Below are positions 53,790 through 63,546 of a stretch of 64,000 bases of DNA, piece after piece. A program made the position numbers and the translations under genes. The notes under the pieces are model-generated. The model had not been told where the DNA came from. It saw only the letters and a list, made by a program, of their open reading frames with translations, and did no database searches. Source of the DNA: UBA11869 sp964544965 (GTDB taxonomy: Bacteria; Pseudomonadota; Gammaproteobacteria; Eutrophobiales; Eutrophobiaceae). How positions within the stretch are numbered: position 1 is the stretch's first letter; each line of letters opens with the position of its first letter. The DNA is taken from NCBI GenBank assembly GCA_964544965.1, contig CAZJED010000001.1, forward strand, positions 13,437 to 77,436. The letters are read 5' to 3'.

Positions 53790-54972
53790 ATGGCTAAAAT
53801 AAAAACAAGTGTAATGTTTATCTGGGAAGGTAAGGATGCCGCTGGGAAAAAAGTAAAAGGAGAGATTAGCGGACAAAGTGAAGCACTTGTCAAAGCGATA
53901 CTCAGACGACAAAAAATTAATCCTACAAAAGTTAAAAAGAAACCAAAGCCTCTTTTCGGTTCTGGTAAATCGAAAGTCGAACCAAAAGATATCTGTGTTT
54001 GGAGTCGCCAACTAGCAACAATGATGTCTTCTGGGGTGCCGCTGGTGCAATCGTTCGAAATAACCGGTCGTGGCCATGAAAACGCGGGAATGCAATCATT
54101 AATCTTAGCTATAAAATGCGATGTTGAATCCGGTAATAATCTAGCTGATGCATTAAAAAAACATCCACTTTNNNNNNNNNNCTGGTATTCTAGAAGCCAT
54201 TTTGCATAAATTAGCGACGTACTTGGAAAAGACGGAAGCATTAAAATCAAAAATTAAGTCTGCACTCTTTTATCCAGCCGCGGTAATTGTTGCCGCAATA
54301 ATAGTTGTAAGTATTTTGATGATATTTGTAATCCCACAATTTTCAGAATTGTTTGGCAGTTTTGGCGCAGATTTGCCAGGATTAACGCAATTCCTAATAG
54401 ATGCATCTGATTTCTTTGTCAAATGGTGGTGGTTGATATTTGGCATTCTAGGAGGAACTGTATATGGATTACTTGAATTCAAAAAACGTTCGATTGCGGC
54501 ACAACACTTTCTTGATCGTGCCATACTCAAACTTCCTGTAATTGGTGAATTAATGGAAAAATCGGCAATCGCAAGATTTGCACGCACATTGGAAACTATG
54601 TTTGCTGCGGGTACTCCTCTAGTTGAAGCAATGACTTCAGTTGCAGGAGCCTGTGGTAATATTGTTTTTTATGATGCCACGATGAAAATGAAAGATGAAA
54701 TTTCAACAGGAACACAACTTCAGGCATCAATGCGCGATTGTGGTCTATTCCCAAATATGGTAGTACAAATGGTTGCCATTGGTGAAGAATCAGGGGCAAT
54801 TGATACAATGCTTGGCAAAGTTGCTGACTGGTATGAGCAAGAAGTTGATGATGCAGTTGAAGCTTTGACAAGTCTGCTAGAGCCAATGATTATGGCTTTC
54901 TTAGGTGTTGTTATCGGCGGCATTGTTGTGGGTATGTATCTACCAATATTTAAGATGGGTGCGGTTGTATAG
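53790..54972 (+). CDS. pilC: type IV pilus inner-membrane platform protein PilC (interrupted by an assembly gap)
   Basis: The gene is continuous in concept but broken by 10 Ns at 54172-54181. The N-terminal part has 'ICVWSRQLATMMSSGVPLVQ' and 'NLADALKKHPL'. After the gap, 'GILEAILHKLATYLEK' resumes the first GspF domain, and a second domain with 'SAIARFARTLETMFAAGTPL' and three membrane helices follows. About 15 conserved residues (the 'FDxLFxNLVxAGE' region) are missing, roughly 45 bp, so the N run understates the gap. PilC sits under the pilus and couples PilB to pilin insertion. Confidence 0.95.
54172..54181. other. assembly gap (10 N) inside pilC
   Basis: Ten Ns fall between codons for 'KKHPL' and 'GILEAIL'. 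The PilC family has about 15 residues there, so some 45 bp are missing and the run is a fixed-size placeholder. Confidence 0.95.
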
Positions 54973-55061
54973 AAATACTATACTAGTTGATATTAATATT
55001 TACATGTTATTTTCGCTAGTAACTTACAACTTGGTGAAAAATTAAACTGTAGAAACTACCT

Positions 55062-55937
55062 GTGCATATATTCGTTGAATTTCTTCAAACTCAGTCTATT
55101 TTTTATTTATTTTTAATTTTTTTAATAGGTCTTGCTGTAGGTAGTTTTTTAAATGTAGTAATTATTAGATTGCCCAGAATGATTGAAAGAGATTGGCGTG
55201 AAGAATGCTGCAATTTGCTTGACGTTAACCCTGAAGATACCAAACAAAAAGAACAATTCAATTTAATTACACCCTCTTCTCACTGCCCATTCTGTAAACA
55301 AAAAATAAAAATAATAGAGAATATCCCTCTACTGAGCTATTTATTTTTGAAGGGAAAATGCAGCAACTGTAAAGAGAAAATTTCTTTACGTTATCCTATA
55401 ATTGAATTTGCTAGTGCCGTATCTGTATGTATTGTTGCCCATTTTTTTGGTGTTTCAATACAAGCTTTTTTTGCTATATGCTTAACTTGGGCGCTTATTG
55501 TGCTAAGTGTAATAGATTTGGACACTAGATATTTACCTGACGATATAACTCTACCTCTATTGTGGCTTGGAATTGTTTTAAATATTTTCAATATTTTCAC
55601 TGATATTAACTCCAGTATCCTTGGCGCCGTATTTGGTTATGGTATTTTGTGGATCGTTTATTTTGTTTTTAAATTAATTACCGGGAAAATTGGTATGGGT
55701 CATGGTGACTTCAAACTACTTGCCGTTTTTGGAGCATGGTTCGGATGGCAGAACCTTGCTCCCATCATAATCCTGTCTTCCATAACTGCTATTCTTGTTG
55801 CGACTTTTCTTATAATTAATAAATCTTACGATAAAAACAAAGGAATTCCATTTGGACCATATTTGGCATTTGCTGGTTGGATATCCATGATATTGGGACC
55901 ATATATAATATCTGTTTATCTAAATGCAGTAATGTGA
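55062..55937 (+). CDS. pilD: prepilin peptidase / N-methyltransferase PilD
   Basis: The 291-residue aspartic peptidase cleaves prepilin leaders and methylates the new N-terminus. The two CxxC pairs of the cytoplasmic zinc domain are present ('HCPFCKQK' and 'KCSNCKEK'). Catalytic Asp residues are in 'VIDLDTRYLPDDITL' and 'GMGHGDFKLLAVFGAWFG'. Eight membrane segments are visible. The start is GTG at 55062 (MHIFVEFL). It would process PilA encoded at 46634-47125. coaE starts 1 bp after it. Confidence 0.97.
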   Translation: MHIFVEFLQTQSIFYLFLIFLIGLAVGSFLNVVIIRLPRMIERDWREECCNLLDVNPEDTKQKEQFNLITPSSHCPFCKQKIKIIENIPLLSYLFLKGKCSNCKEKISLRYPIIEFASAVSVCIVAHFFGVSIQAFFAICLTWALIVLSVIDLDTRYLPDDITLPLLWLGIVLNIFNIFTDINSSILGAVFGYGILWIVYFVFKLITGKIGMGHGDFKLLAVFGAWFGWQNLAPIIILSSITAILVATFLIINKSYDKNKGIPFGPYLAFAGWISMILGPYIISVYLNAVM

Positions 55938-55938
55938 A

Positions 55939-56553
55939 ATGAGTTCGACGCTCACAATAGCACTAACTGGAGGTATTGGTTCTGGCAAATCCGTCGTTGC
56001 TTCATTATTTGAAAACCGGAACGTTCCTGTTATTGATTCAGATAAGATTTCAAAAGATATTATTTCGCCTACTGGAACTTGTTTTAGCAAAATCGTAGAA
56101 GAATTTGGAGAGAAAATACTTACTAAAGAGGGGGCAATAAATCGTTGCAGATTACGCGAAATTGTTTTTGATGATGATATAGCTAGAATTAAACTAGAAA
56201 ATATATTACATCCTGTTATTTTTAAGAATATTAATTCAGAAATATCACTCATTAATTATCCGTATAGTATCGTTATTATCCCACTCCTCATCGAAACAAA
56301 ATCAACTCGTCGATTTGATAGAATATTATTAGTTGATACGCCTGAAAACTTACAATTAGAAAGAGTCGTAAAAAGGGATAAAATATCGCCTGAATTATTA
56401 AGAAAAATAATAAGAACACAGGCAACACGAGAGGAACGATTAAAATATGCAGATGACGTTATTGTGAATGACTCTGAAATTATAAATCTTGATAATTCTA
56501 TTAAGATTTTACATGAAAAATATTTAGTGCTAAGCAACGAAAAACATAAGTAG
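55939..56553 (+). CDS. coaE: dephospho-CoA kinase
   Basis: The 204-residue P-loop kinase performs the last step of coenzyme A synthesis. The nucleotide loop is 'LTGGIGSGKSVVASLFE', and 'VPVIDSDKISKDI' and 'HPVIFKNIN' match the substrate and lid regions. It follows pilD in the standard pil-coaE arrangement and its stop abuts the zapD start region. Confidence 0.97.
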   Translation: MSSTLTIALTGGIGSGKSVVASLFENRNVPVIDSDKISKDIISPTGTCFSKIVEEFGEKILTKEGAINRCRLREIVFDDDIARIKLENILHPVIFKNINSEISLINYPYSIVIIPLLIETKSTRRFDRILLVDTPENLQLERVVKRDKISPELLRKIIRTQATREERLKYADDVIVNDSEIINLDNSIKILHEKYLVLSNEKHK

Positions 56554-56561
56554 TGATTATT

Positions 56562-57344
56562 ATGGATCAAGAAATTAATAAAAACATAATATATGAACAT
56601 CCTATGAATGAACGTGTAAGAAGTCTATTACGTATAGAACATCTTTATAATATTATTGAAAACCATTTAAAGGATGATACTGAATATAATTGTAGGACAG
56701 TAATAGAAGCATTGCTCAGTATTAGCGATCTTTTAATACGCTCAGATATAAAAAATGAAATTATTAAGGAACTAAAAAGACAATTGGATATATTCAATAT
56801 ATTAAATAACAATAATGAAGTCGATGTAGATAGATTAAATATGGTATGTAATGTAATTAATGAACAACTAAAAAATCTGCAAGATCAATCGTACCGCCCA
56901 GGTGAAAATATAAGAAATAATGAGTTGATAAGAATTTTTAGCCAAAGAATAAATATTCCTGGAGGTTCCTGTAATTTTGATTTACCTAGACTAAACTATT
57001 GGCTTAAAAAATCGGAGTCTAAAAGAAGGCAGGATTTAACTGACTGGTCATCTGACCTTATTCCAATAAAAGAGACTAGCCTTATACTGCTAGAAAATAT
57101 CAGAAAATCTAGAAACCCAACTTATGAAAATGCGGAGTCAGGGTTTTATCATAAACAAATAGGAACAAATATGCAGTGCCAATTAATTCGGGTAATCATG
57201 AATTCTGTTAGCCCTTACTATCCCGATATAAGCGGTGTAAAACATAGATTCAGCATAAGATTCATGGAGGAACTTGATACCAATGTAAAACCCACTCAAA
57301 CGCATAATGATGTTCACTTTGAACTTCATTGTTGTATTTTATAA
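56562..57344 (+). CDS. zapD: cell division protein ZapD
   Basis: The 260-residue protein stabilises and bundles FtsZ filaments. 'YEHPMNERVRSLLRIEHLY' near the N-terminus, 'IPGGSCNFDLPRLNYWL' and 'TDWSSDLIPI' are family signatures. I favour ATG 56562 (MDQEINKN) as start; GTG 56553, overlapping the coaE stop, is an alternative that adds three residues. The small zinc protein YacG, usually next in this block, is absent; the next gene is convergent 39 bp away. Confidence 0.95.
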   Translation: MDQEINKNIIYEHPMNERVRSLLRIEHLYNIIENHLKDDTEYNCRTVIEALLSISDLLIRSDIKNEIIKELKRQLDIFNILNNNNEVDVDRLNMVCNVINEQLKNLQDQSYRPGENIRNNELIRIFSQRINIPGGSCNFDLPRLNYWLKKSESKRRQDLTDWSSDLIPIKETSLILLENIRKSRNPTYENAESGFYHKQIGTNMQCQLIRVIMNSVSPYYPDISGVKHRFSIRFMEELDTNVKPTQTHNDVHFELHCCIL

Positions 57345-57383
57345 AATCATTCCAAACATTATAATAAAAATATATTGAAGATT

Positions 57384-58126
57384 CTAAATCCTCTCTGATA
57401 ATGTTAAGTCCTTAATACAACTTATCATTGCAACACCATGCGCACCATTTTCTTTTGCTTTCTTTAAATCGACCAGCGACATACCTCCAAGCGCGTAGAC
57501 TGGGAAACTAGCTTTCTTTACTAGTTGCTGGAAATTACTCCAGCCTAGAGGGATTTTATTAGGATGGCTCCTTGTAGCTAAAACAGGTGATATAAAAACA
57601 TAATTAACACACAGCTTTCTCGCCTGTTCAAGCTCTGCTTCATTATGGCATGATGCTCCTAACATGTAGTCTTCACTAATTGGCCTGCTATCATATTTCA
57701 TAAGCTCTTTTGACTTAAGATGTATGCCGTCAATCGCATATAGATCAACATCGGAAGGAACGCCATTGAGAATTAGCATTGAATTATTTTTTTTTGCCTC
57801 CTTATGTAATTGTTCTACATTTTTTTTTGATATATTGTTCGCCTCAAGCTGTAATCTTAACTGAAATATTTTTAACCCGGAGTTAAAATAATTTCTGGCT
57901 GTAGAAAATAAATAAGTGTAATCTTTATAAGATTCTTCACTGATACCATAGATATCTGGCAAATGAAGTGTTTTAATTATGCGTTTATCAGCTTCTGGGA
58001 ATTCATATTTAAACAAATTATTCTTTTCTAACCAGATCATTTCTTGGTCTTCTAGACTAGCAGGCTCACCTTTCCATTCATCTATTTCCCAAACATCGAG
58101 TAATACTTTTTTCTCTGAATAATCGT
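57384..58126 (-). CDS. Nudix (MutT)-thiamine phosphate synthase-like fusion, N-terminus lost in gap
   Basis: Coding runs without a stop from the gap edge at 58126 to 57384. The first 50 or so residues ('KKVLLDVWEIDEWKGEPAS') are the C-terminal part of a MutT-type Nudix domain. The rest is a ThiE-like TIM barrel: 'GLKIFQLRLQL', 'LILNGVPSDVDLYAIDGIHL', 'LGASCHNEAELEQAR' and 'ALGGMSLVDLKKAKENGAHG'. This two-domain protein normally follows secA-argJ in gammaproteobacteria. The MutT half cleanses 8-oxo-dGTP. The role of the ThiE-like half is unclear, as many such domains are not proven thiamin enzymes. The Nudix box itself is in the missing part. Confidence 0.9.
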
Positions 58127-58226
58127 NNNNNNNNNNNNNNNNNNNNNNNNNNNNNNNNNNNNNNNNNNNNNNNNNNNNNNNNNNNNNNNNNNNNNNNNNN
58201 NNNNNNNNNNNNNNNNNNNNNNNNNN
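58127..58226. other. assembly gap (100 N) between argJ and the mutT-thiE gene
   Basis: One hundred Ns separate the last codons of argJ from the middle of the Nudix domain. The missing pieces (about 4 residues of ArgJ, some 70-75 residues of MutT and any spacer) need well over 200 bp, so 100 is a placeholder length. Confidence 0.95.
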
Positions 58227-59431
58227 GCATTAATTTTTATGTATTCATAAGATAAATCCGTGGTCCATATCTCTTCATTACACGAACCTCGTTTGAGACT
58301 AATTCTCAAAGTTATTTCATCCTGCTCCATCACCTTCTTGCCATTTTCCTCAGTATACGTTTTTGATCTTTCTCCATTTTCTACCACACATATGTTTTCA
58401 ATATAAATATTAACTTTACTAATATCTAGACTACTTATTTTAGAATTACCTATTGCGGCTAATATTCTTCCCCAATTTGGATCAGAGGCAGTAAATGCAG
58501 TTTTTACCAGAGGTGACTCGGCAATTTTATACGCAACCGAAAGACATTCCGATGAATCTTGGCCATCAAAAACTTGAATTCTAATAAATTTTGTTGCCCC
58601 CTCTCCATCACGAACAATGGCTTGAGCCAATTCACGACACACTTCTATAATTTCGTTTTCTATAATTTCAAATTCTTTGCTATTTTTTTCATTTATTTCT
58701 GGATTTTCTGCTTTACATGTTGCGATTAGAAGAAAAGAATCGTTAGTTGATGTATCACTATCAACTGTAATCCTATTAAAGCTTTTTTTAAGTGCATTAT
58801 CTTTAATCTTATCCAAACAATCCTTTGTTAGATTTGCATCAGTTGCTATAAATGACAGCATAGTTGCCATATCTGGTTTTATCATCCCAGATCCTTTAGC
58901 TATACCGGTAATACTAACAATCGAATTTGAGATTTTTATCTCTCTAGAAACAGCCTTGGGTATCGTGTCAGTTGTCATAATTGACTTTGCGACTTCAAGC
59001 CAAGAATCCTCAGATAAATTTCTAACTAAATCAGGAAGTGTTTTATTTATTTTTTTGACTGGAAGATCTTCTCCGATTACGCCTGTCGAAAAAGGAAGCA
59101 CTTCATGTTCTTTGCGATTAGTAATCTTTGCCAAAGCTTTGCAAGTGGCTTGAGAATTTTCTATCCCAGATTGACCTGTTCCAGCATTAGCGTTACCCGC
59201 ATTAATTAAACAAAAATATGGTTCAGAATTTTTTAAATTATTTTTTGAAATCTGAACAGGTGCTGCGCAGAAATAATTTTTAGTGAATGCTGCTGATGTA
59301 ACACTGCCGGGGCTGATCTCTATTAACGCGATATCGTTCCTTTTTTTGCTGTAAATTTCTGCAGAACTTGCTGAAAGCCGAATACCGCTTATTTTTAACA
59401 GTTTTTTAGGATGCTCTAATCCTACTGACAT
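58227..59431 (-). CDS. argJ: bifunctional glutamate N-acetyltransferase / amino-acid acetyltransferase ArgJ (last residues in gap)
   Basis: The visible 401 residues are nearly the whole protein. Reading enters the gap at 'YEYIKINA', where the family ends within about four residues. ArgJ recycles the acetyl group from N-acetylornithine to glutamate in arginine synthesis. It self-cleaves before Thr190 in 'GMIKPDMATMLSF', giving alpha and beta chains. 'INAGNANAGTG' and 'DPNWGRILAAIG' are further signatures. It lies 50 bp downstream of secA on the same strand. Confidence 0.96.
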
Positions 59432-59481
59432 TTCAAAAATTCCTCTTATTAAATAAAATAATTAACAGTAATTATATACTA

Positions 59482-62175
59482 CTAAGTTAATCTTCCATGA
59501 CATTGCTTATACTTTTTCCCAGAGCCACAAGGACATGGTTCATTGCGCCCTATTTTTGGTTTATTTCTAACAAAAGGCTGTTCAGAAGAAGCCTCATTCT
59601 GGTTATTATTAATATTATCTGAAAAAGAAGGATGTCTGTAATTCATCTTTTGTTTATTTTCTTTTTCTTCAACCAGTTTAATATCTTCTTCTGTTCTTAT
59701 GCTAACTCTATATAAAAAAACAATAACATCGTGTTTGATATTCTCTAGCATCTGTAGAAACAAATCAAAAGACTCTCGTTTATATTCTTGTTTTGGATTT
59801 TTTGCTGCAAAACTTCTGAGACCAATACCCTGTCTCAGATGATCCATGTTCACTAAATTCTCCTTCCAATGCCTGTCTAAAACATCTAACATAACTTGTT
59901 TCTCTATTCGCCTCATTAATTCCGCTGTTATATCCTTTTCTTTTTCTTTATATATTTTATCTGTCTCATCGTGAATCTCTTTTCTTAATGTTTCTTCATG
60001 TAGTGACTCGTCCTGTGCTAACCAAGATTTTAAATTAATCATAATTCCAAATTCATTTTGCAATACTTCCTCTAAACTATTTATATTCCACATTTCTTGC
60101 ATGCTTTCACGAGGTATGTAGTTGTCTATAAGTGCCTCAAAAACGTCGAAACGCATTAATTCAACTTCTTCAAAAACATTTTCGCTATTAAGTAAATCTT
60201 CCCTCTGCTGATAAATAACTTTTCTTTGGTCATTTGCTACATCATCAAAATCAAGTAAATGTTTACGTATATCAAAATTATGAGCCTCGACTTTTCGTTG
60301 AGCATTTTCTATTGCTCGAGTAACTAATCTTGATTCAATTGCCTCACCTTCACCCATGCCAAGTTTCTCCATTGTTGAGGAAACCCAATCATTTGCAAAA
60401 ATACGCATTAAATTATCTTCAAGTGAAAGATAGAACCTGCTTGAACCCGGATCACCCTGACGACCTGAGCGACCACGAAGTTGATTATCGATACGTCTTG
60501 ATTCATGTCTTTCAGTTCCAACGATATGCAATCCACCTCTTTCAACAACCTTTTTATGACGTTGCTCCCAGTCTTGTCTAAGGACGTTTATTTTTTCATT
60601 AGAAGGATTATCAAGTGCTTTTATTTCTGCCTCATAATTGCCGCCAAGTACAATATCTGTCCCTCTTCCGGCCATATTTGTTGCTATGGTAACCGCGCCA
60701 AGACTTCCTGCTTGAGCAATGATATCGGCTTCTTTCTCATGAAATTTTGCATTTAAAACCTGGTGTTTGATATTATTTTTATTCAATAAATTAGACAAAT
60801 ATTCAGATACTTCAATAGATGCTGTCCCAACTAAAACGGGCTGCTCCTTAGACTGACAGCTTTTTATATCTTCAATTATTGCCTCAAATTTTTCTTTTCC
60901 AGTTAAAAATATAACATCACTTTGGTCATCTCTAATCATTTCCATATGAGTTGGAATTACAATGACCTCAAGTCCATATATAGTTTGAAACTCATAAGCT
61001 TCTGTATCAGCAGTTCCTGTCATTCCCGATAATTTGGAGTACAAACGAAAATAATTTTGATACGTTATTGAAGCGAGTGTTTGATTTTCGCTCTGTATTG
61101 GCACATTTTCTTTTGCTTCTATTGCTTGATGCAACCCATCAGACCAACGTCGGCCTGGCATAGTTCTCCCGGTAAACTCATCGACAATTAAAATCTGATT
61201 ATCTTTTACAATATAATCAACGTCATTATTAAATAGGTGATGAGCTCTAAGAGCCGCATTTAAATGATGAAGAACCCCCATATTTACCGGATCATATAAC
61301 CCTTGATCTTCTTTAATAATACTTTTCTCTCTTAGAAGTTTCTCAATATGATCATGCCCGGCTTCAGTGAAATATGCCTGTTTTGATTTTTCATCTAAAG
61401 TGAAATCACCAGGCCCATCTTCATCGTGTTGAATTACTAATAATGGAATTAACTCATTTATCTTTATGTATAATTCTGACTTATCATCAACCGCGCCAGA
61501 AATAATCAGTGGTGTTCTTGCTTCATCAATTAAAATCGAATCCACTTCATCAACAATTGCAAAATTTAATTTCTTTTGAACTTTTCCATCGAGACTAAAT
61601 GCCATATTGTCGCGCAAATAATCAAAACCAAATTCATTATTTGTTCCATAAGTTATATCACACAAATATGCTGCTTTTCTTTCCTCCATTGATAGTCCTG
61701 ATATGATAACGCCAGTACTTAATCCAAGATATTTATACAATTTTCCCATCCACTCAGCATCACGCTTTGCTAAATAATCATTAACAGTAATAATATGAAC
61801 ACCGGAACCGGATAAAGAATTTAAATAAGCAGCTAGAGTTGCAACCAAAGTTTTTCCTTCTCCGGTTCTCATTTCGGCTATATTTCCATTATGCAAAACC
61901 ATGCCACCAATTAGCTGAACATCAAAGTGGCGCATATTTAGAACGCGTCTTCCAGACTCTCTGACCAAAGCAAATGCCTCGGGCAATATATCATCAAGAC
62001 TTTCTCCTTGATGAACTCTCTCCCTTAGTTCATTAGTTTTGTTAGGAAAATCAATTTCATCTAATAATTTGAAATCATCTTCAAGTAAATTTATTTTTTT
62101 TACTGCCTTACTTAATCGTCTGATAACACGATCATTTCGACTTCCAAATAATTTTCTTAAAAGTTTTATAATCAT
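59482..62175 (-). CDS. secA: preprotein translocase ATPase SecA
   Basis: The 897-residue motor drives export through SecYEG. Walker A is 'MRTGEGKTLVATLAAY' (TGEGKT at 104-109), the DEAD-type Walker B is 'VDEVDSILIDEARTPLIISG', and 'TNMAGRGTDIVLGG' belongs to the second helicase domain. A zinc-binding SEC-C tail 'CPCGSGKKYKQCHG' (Cys881, Cys883, Cys892, His893) binds SecB, which is encoded at 8264-8743. Length is normal. Confidence 0.99.
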   Translation of the reverse strand: MIIKLLRKLFGSRNDRVIRRLSKAVKKINLLEDDFKLLDEIDFPNKTNELRERVHQGESLDDILPEAFALVRESGRRVLNMRHFDVQLIGGMVLHNGNIAEMRTGEGKTLVATLAAYLNSLSGSGVHIITVNDYLAKRDAEWMGKLYKYLGLSTGVIISGLSMEERKAAYLCDITYGTNNEFGFDYLRDNMAFSLDGKVQKKLNFAIVDEVDSILIDEARTPLIISGAVDDKSELYIKINELIPLLVIQHDEDGPGDFTLDEKSKQAYFTEAGHDHIEKLLREKSIIKEDQGLYDPVNMGVLHHLNAALRAHHLFNNDVDYIVKDNQILIVDEFTGRTMPGRRWSDGLHQAIEAKENVPIQSENQTLASITYQNYFRLYSKLSGMTGTADTEAYEFQTIYGLEVIVIPTHMEMIRDDQSDVIFLTGKEKFEAIIEDIKSCQSKEQPVLVGTASIEVSEYLSNLLNKNNIKHQVLNAKFHEKEADIIAQAGSLGAVTIATNMAGRGTDIVLGGNYEAEIKALDNPSNEKINVLRQDWEQRHKKVVERGGLHIVGTERHESRRIDNQLRGRSGRQGDPGSSRFYLSLEDNLMRIFANDWVSSTMEKLGMGEGEAIESRLVTRAIENAQRKVEAHNFDIRKHLLDFDDVANDQRKVIYQQREDLLNSENVFEEVELMRFDVFEALIDNYIPRESMQEMWNINSLEEVLQNEFGIMINLKSWLAQDESLHEETLRKEIHDETDKIYKEKEKDITAELMRRIEKQVMLDVLDRHWKENLVNMDHLRQGIGLRSFAAKNPKQEYKRESFDLFLQMLENIKHDVIVFLYRVSIRTEEDIKLVEEKENKQKMNYRHPSFSDNINNNQNEASSEQPFVRNKPKIGRNEPCPCGSGKKYKQCHGRLT

Positions 62176-62258
62176 AATTACTCTATTCTTTTCATTGCAT
62201 AAAATTATTAAACAATTTTATGCCAAAAAAATTACAATTGGTAAGTTATTAAAGAAAG

Positions 62259-63191
62259 TTACTTTTTCGAAGAGGTATATTGTATTGGATTAATTGATGT
62301 ACCATTTTTAACAACTTCAAAGTGTACATGAGGTCCTGTTGCTCTGCCCGTATCTCCCATAAGAGCAATAACTTGGCCTTTATCAACTTTTTGACCAACG
62401 ACAACAAGATTTTTTTTGTGATGTGCATAACGTGTCTGATAGCCATTGCCATGATTTATTTCGACCATATTCCCATATCCATAACGATAACCCGACCATG
62501 TCACTAATCCTGAAGCAACAGCTTCTATGGATGAGCCAGCTCTACCCGCAAAATCCACTCCCTCATGAAATTGCATTTTCCCAGAAATTGGATCAAGCCT
62601 TCTTCCATAAGTTGAAGAAATCCAGCCATCTTCTGTTGGGAATCCAGATGGAATTTGATTTTGTATAGTTCTGTCAATAAGCATCGATTCCATAGCGGCT
62701 AATTTCTCTGCGCGATCTTGTATCTTGTAATTTAACTCCTCAAGTGCAGCAACAAAATCTTCAACTTGCATTGAAACAAGCGGGTCTTTTGGTTCTCGGC
62801 CTCCTAAACCCGGTGATACCGAAATATCAAAATCAATGTCATTAAAATCAACAAAATCCGCTAAGCGGGAACCTAGTGCGTCCAAACGCATAACCCGAGT
62901 CTGCAATTTACTCAATTTAGTTGCCAAAGCATCGAGACCGTTCTCGGCGTTTTTCTGTAACTCATTTAATGTTCTTTGCTGTACTTCTATTTCTTTACTC
63001 CAAACTGGTGCGGTTTGGGCATACAAAGTTTTGAAAGAACCTCGGGTTGAATCCATCATATAATTAACACCAGCGTTGAAAATCCCAAAACCAGAAACTA
63101 CAGCTATGGTCAAACAAACACATAGACTAGTCGGACCTAGACTAAATGAAAGACTTTTATTTTTCGATTTTGTTATTAAGAATAATTGCAT
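62259..63191 (-). CDS. M23 family metallopeptidase with membrane anchor and coiled coil
   Basis: The 310-residue protein has one N-terminal membrane helix (about 20-40), a coiled coil (about 60-105) and an M23 domain from about residue 185. The zinc ligands are intact: 'FHEGVDFAG' (His and Asp), 'YAHHKKN' and the final 'GPHVHFEVV'. It should be an active DD-endopeptidase on the periplasmic side, unlike the EnvC-type protein at 11098-12264. The position between secA and the DUF721/lpxC genes is conserved in gammaproteobacteria. Confidence 0.94.
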   Translation of the reverse strand: MQLFLITKSKNKSLSFSLGPTSLCVCLTIAVVSGFGIFNAGVNYMMDSTRGSFKTLYAQTAPVWSKEIEVQQRTLNELQKNAENGLDALATKLSKLQTRVMRLDALGSRLADFVDFNDIDFDISVSPGLGGREPKDPLVSMQVEDFVAALEELNYKIQDRAEKLAAMESMLIDRTIQNQIPSGFPTEDGWISSTYGRRLDPISGKMQFHEGVDFAGRAGSSIEAVASGLVTWSGYRYGYGNMVEINHGNGYQTRYAHHKKNLVVVGQKVDKGQVIALMGDTGRATGPHVHFEVVKNGTSINPIQYTSSKK

Positions 63192-63246
63192 ATATAATCT
63201 AAGCCTAACATCAACACATTATATTAGTTACAAAATAAATCACAAA

Positions 63247-63546
63247 ATGGACAAGTCTCAGCATATCAGTTCTATACTACTTAATGAACAGTCAACAATC
63301 TCAAATCTGTACAAAAAAGCTATTTTCCTCGAAAAAACCGATCTAAAACTAAAAAAAATTCTTAATTTAGACATTCAAAACCATTTTCAACTTTCCAATA
63401 TAGAAAAAGATGTCGCTACAATTGTTACTGATTCATCATCATGGGCAACTCGTCTTCGCTATAATATCCCAAAAATATTAGATGTAATGAATAATCAACT
63501 AAATTTAACATTAATAAAAACAGTTAGAATTAAAGTAAAAAATTAA
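63247..63546 (+). CDS. DUF721 / DciA-like protein
   Basis: This is a short 99-residue protein. The central 'ATIVTDSSSWATRLRYNIPKI' (given in part: TDSSSWATRLRYNIPKI) corresponds to the DUF721 core 'sSaWaqeLryl...i'. DUF721 proteins between lpxC and secA include the replicative helicase operator DciA of bacteria that lack DnaC. I start it at ATG 63247, because the longer in-frame reading from 63076 lies antisense to the M23 gene start. Its stop shares TTAA with lpxC. Confidence 0.75.
   Translation: MDKSQHISSILLNEQSTISNLYKKAIFLEKTDLKLKKILNLDIQNHFQLSNIEKDVATIVTDSSSWATRLRYNIPKILDVMNNQLNLTLIKTVRIKVKN

Noticed and set aside
63076..63246. Longer start for the DUF721 protein at 63076
   Set aside because: The extra 57 residues lie antisense to the M23 peptidase N-terminus and lack family similarity.
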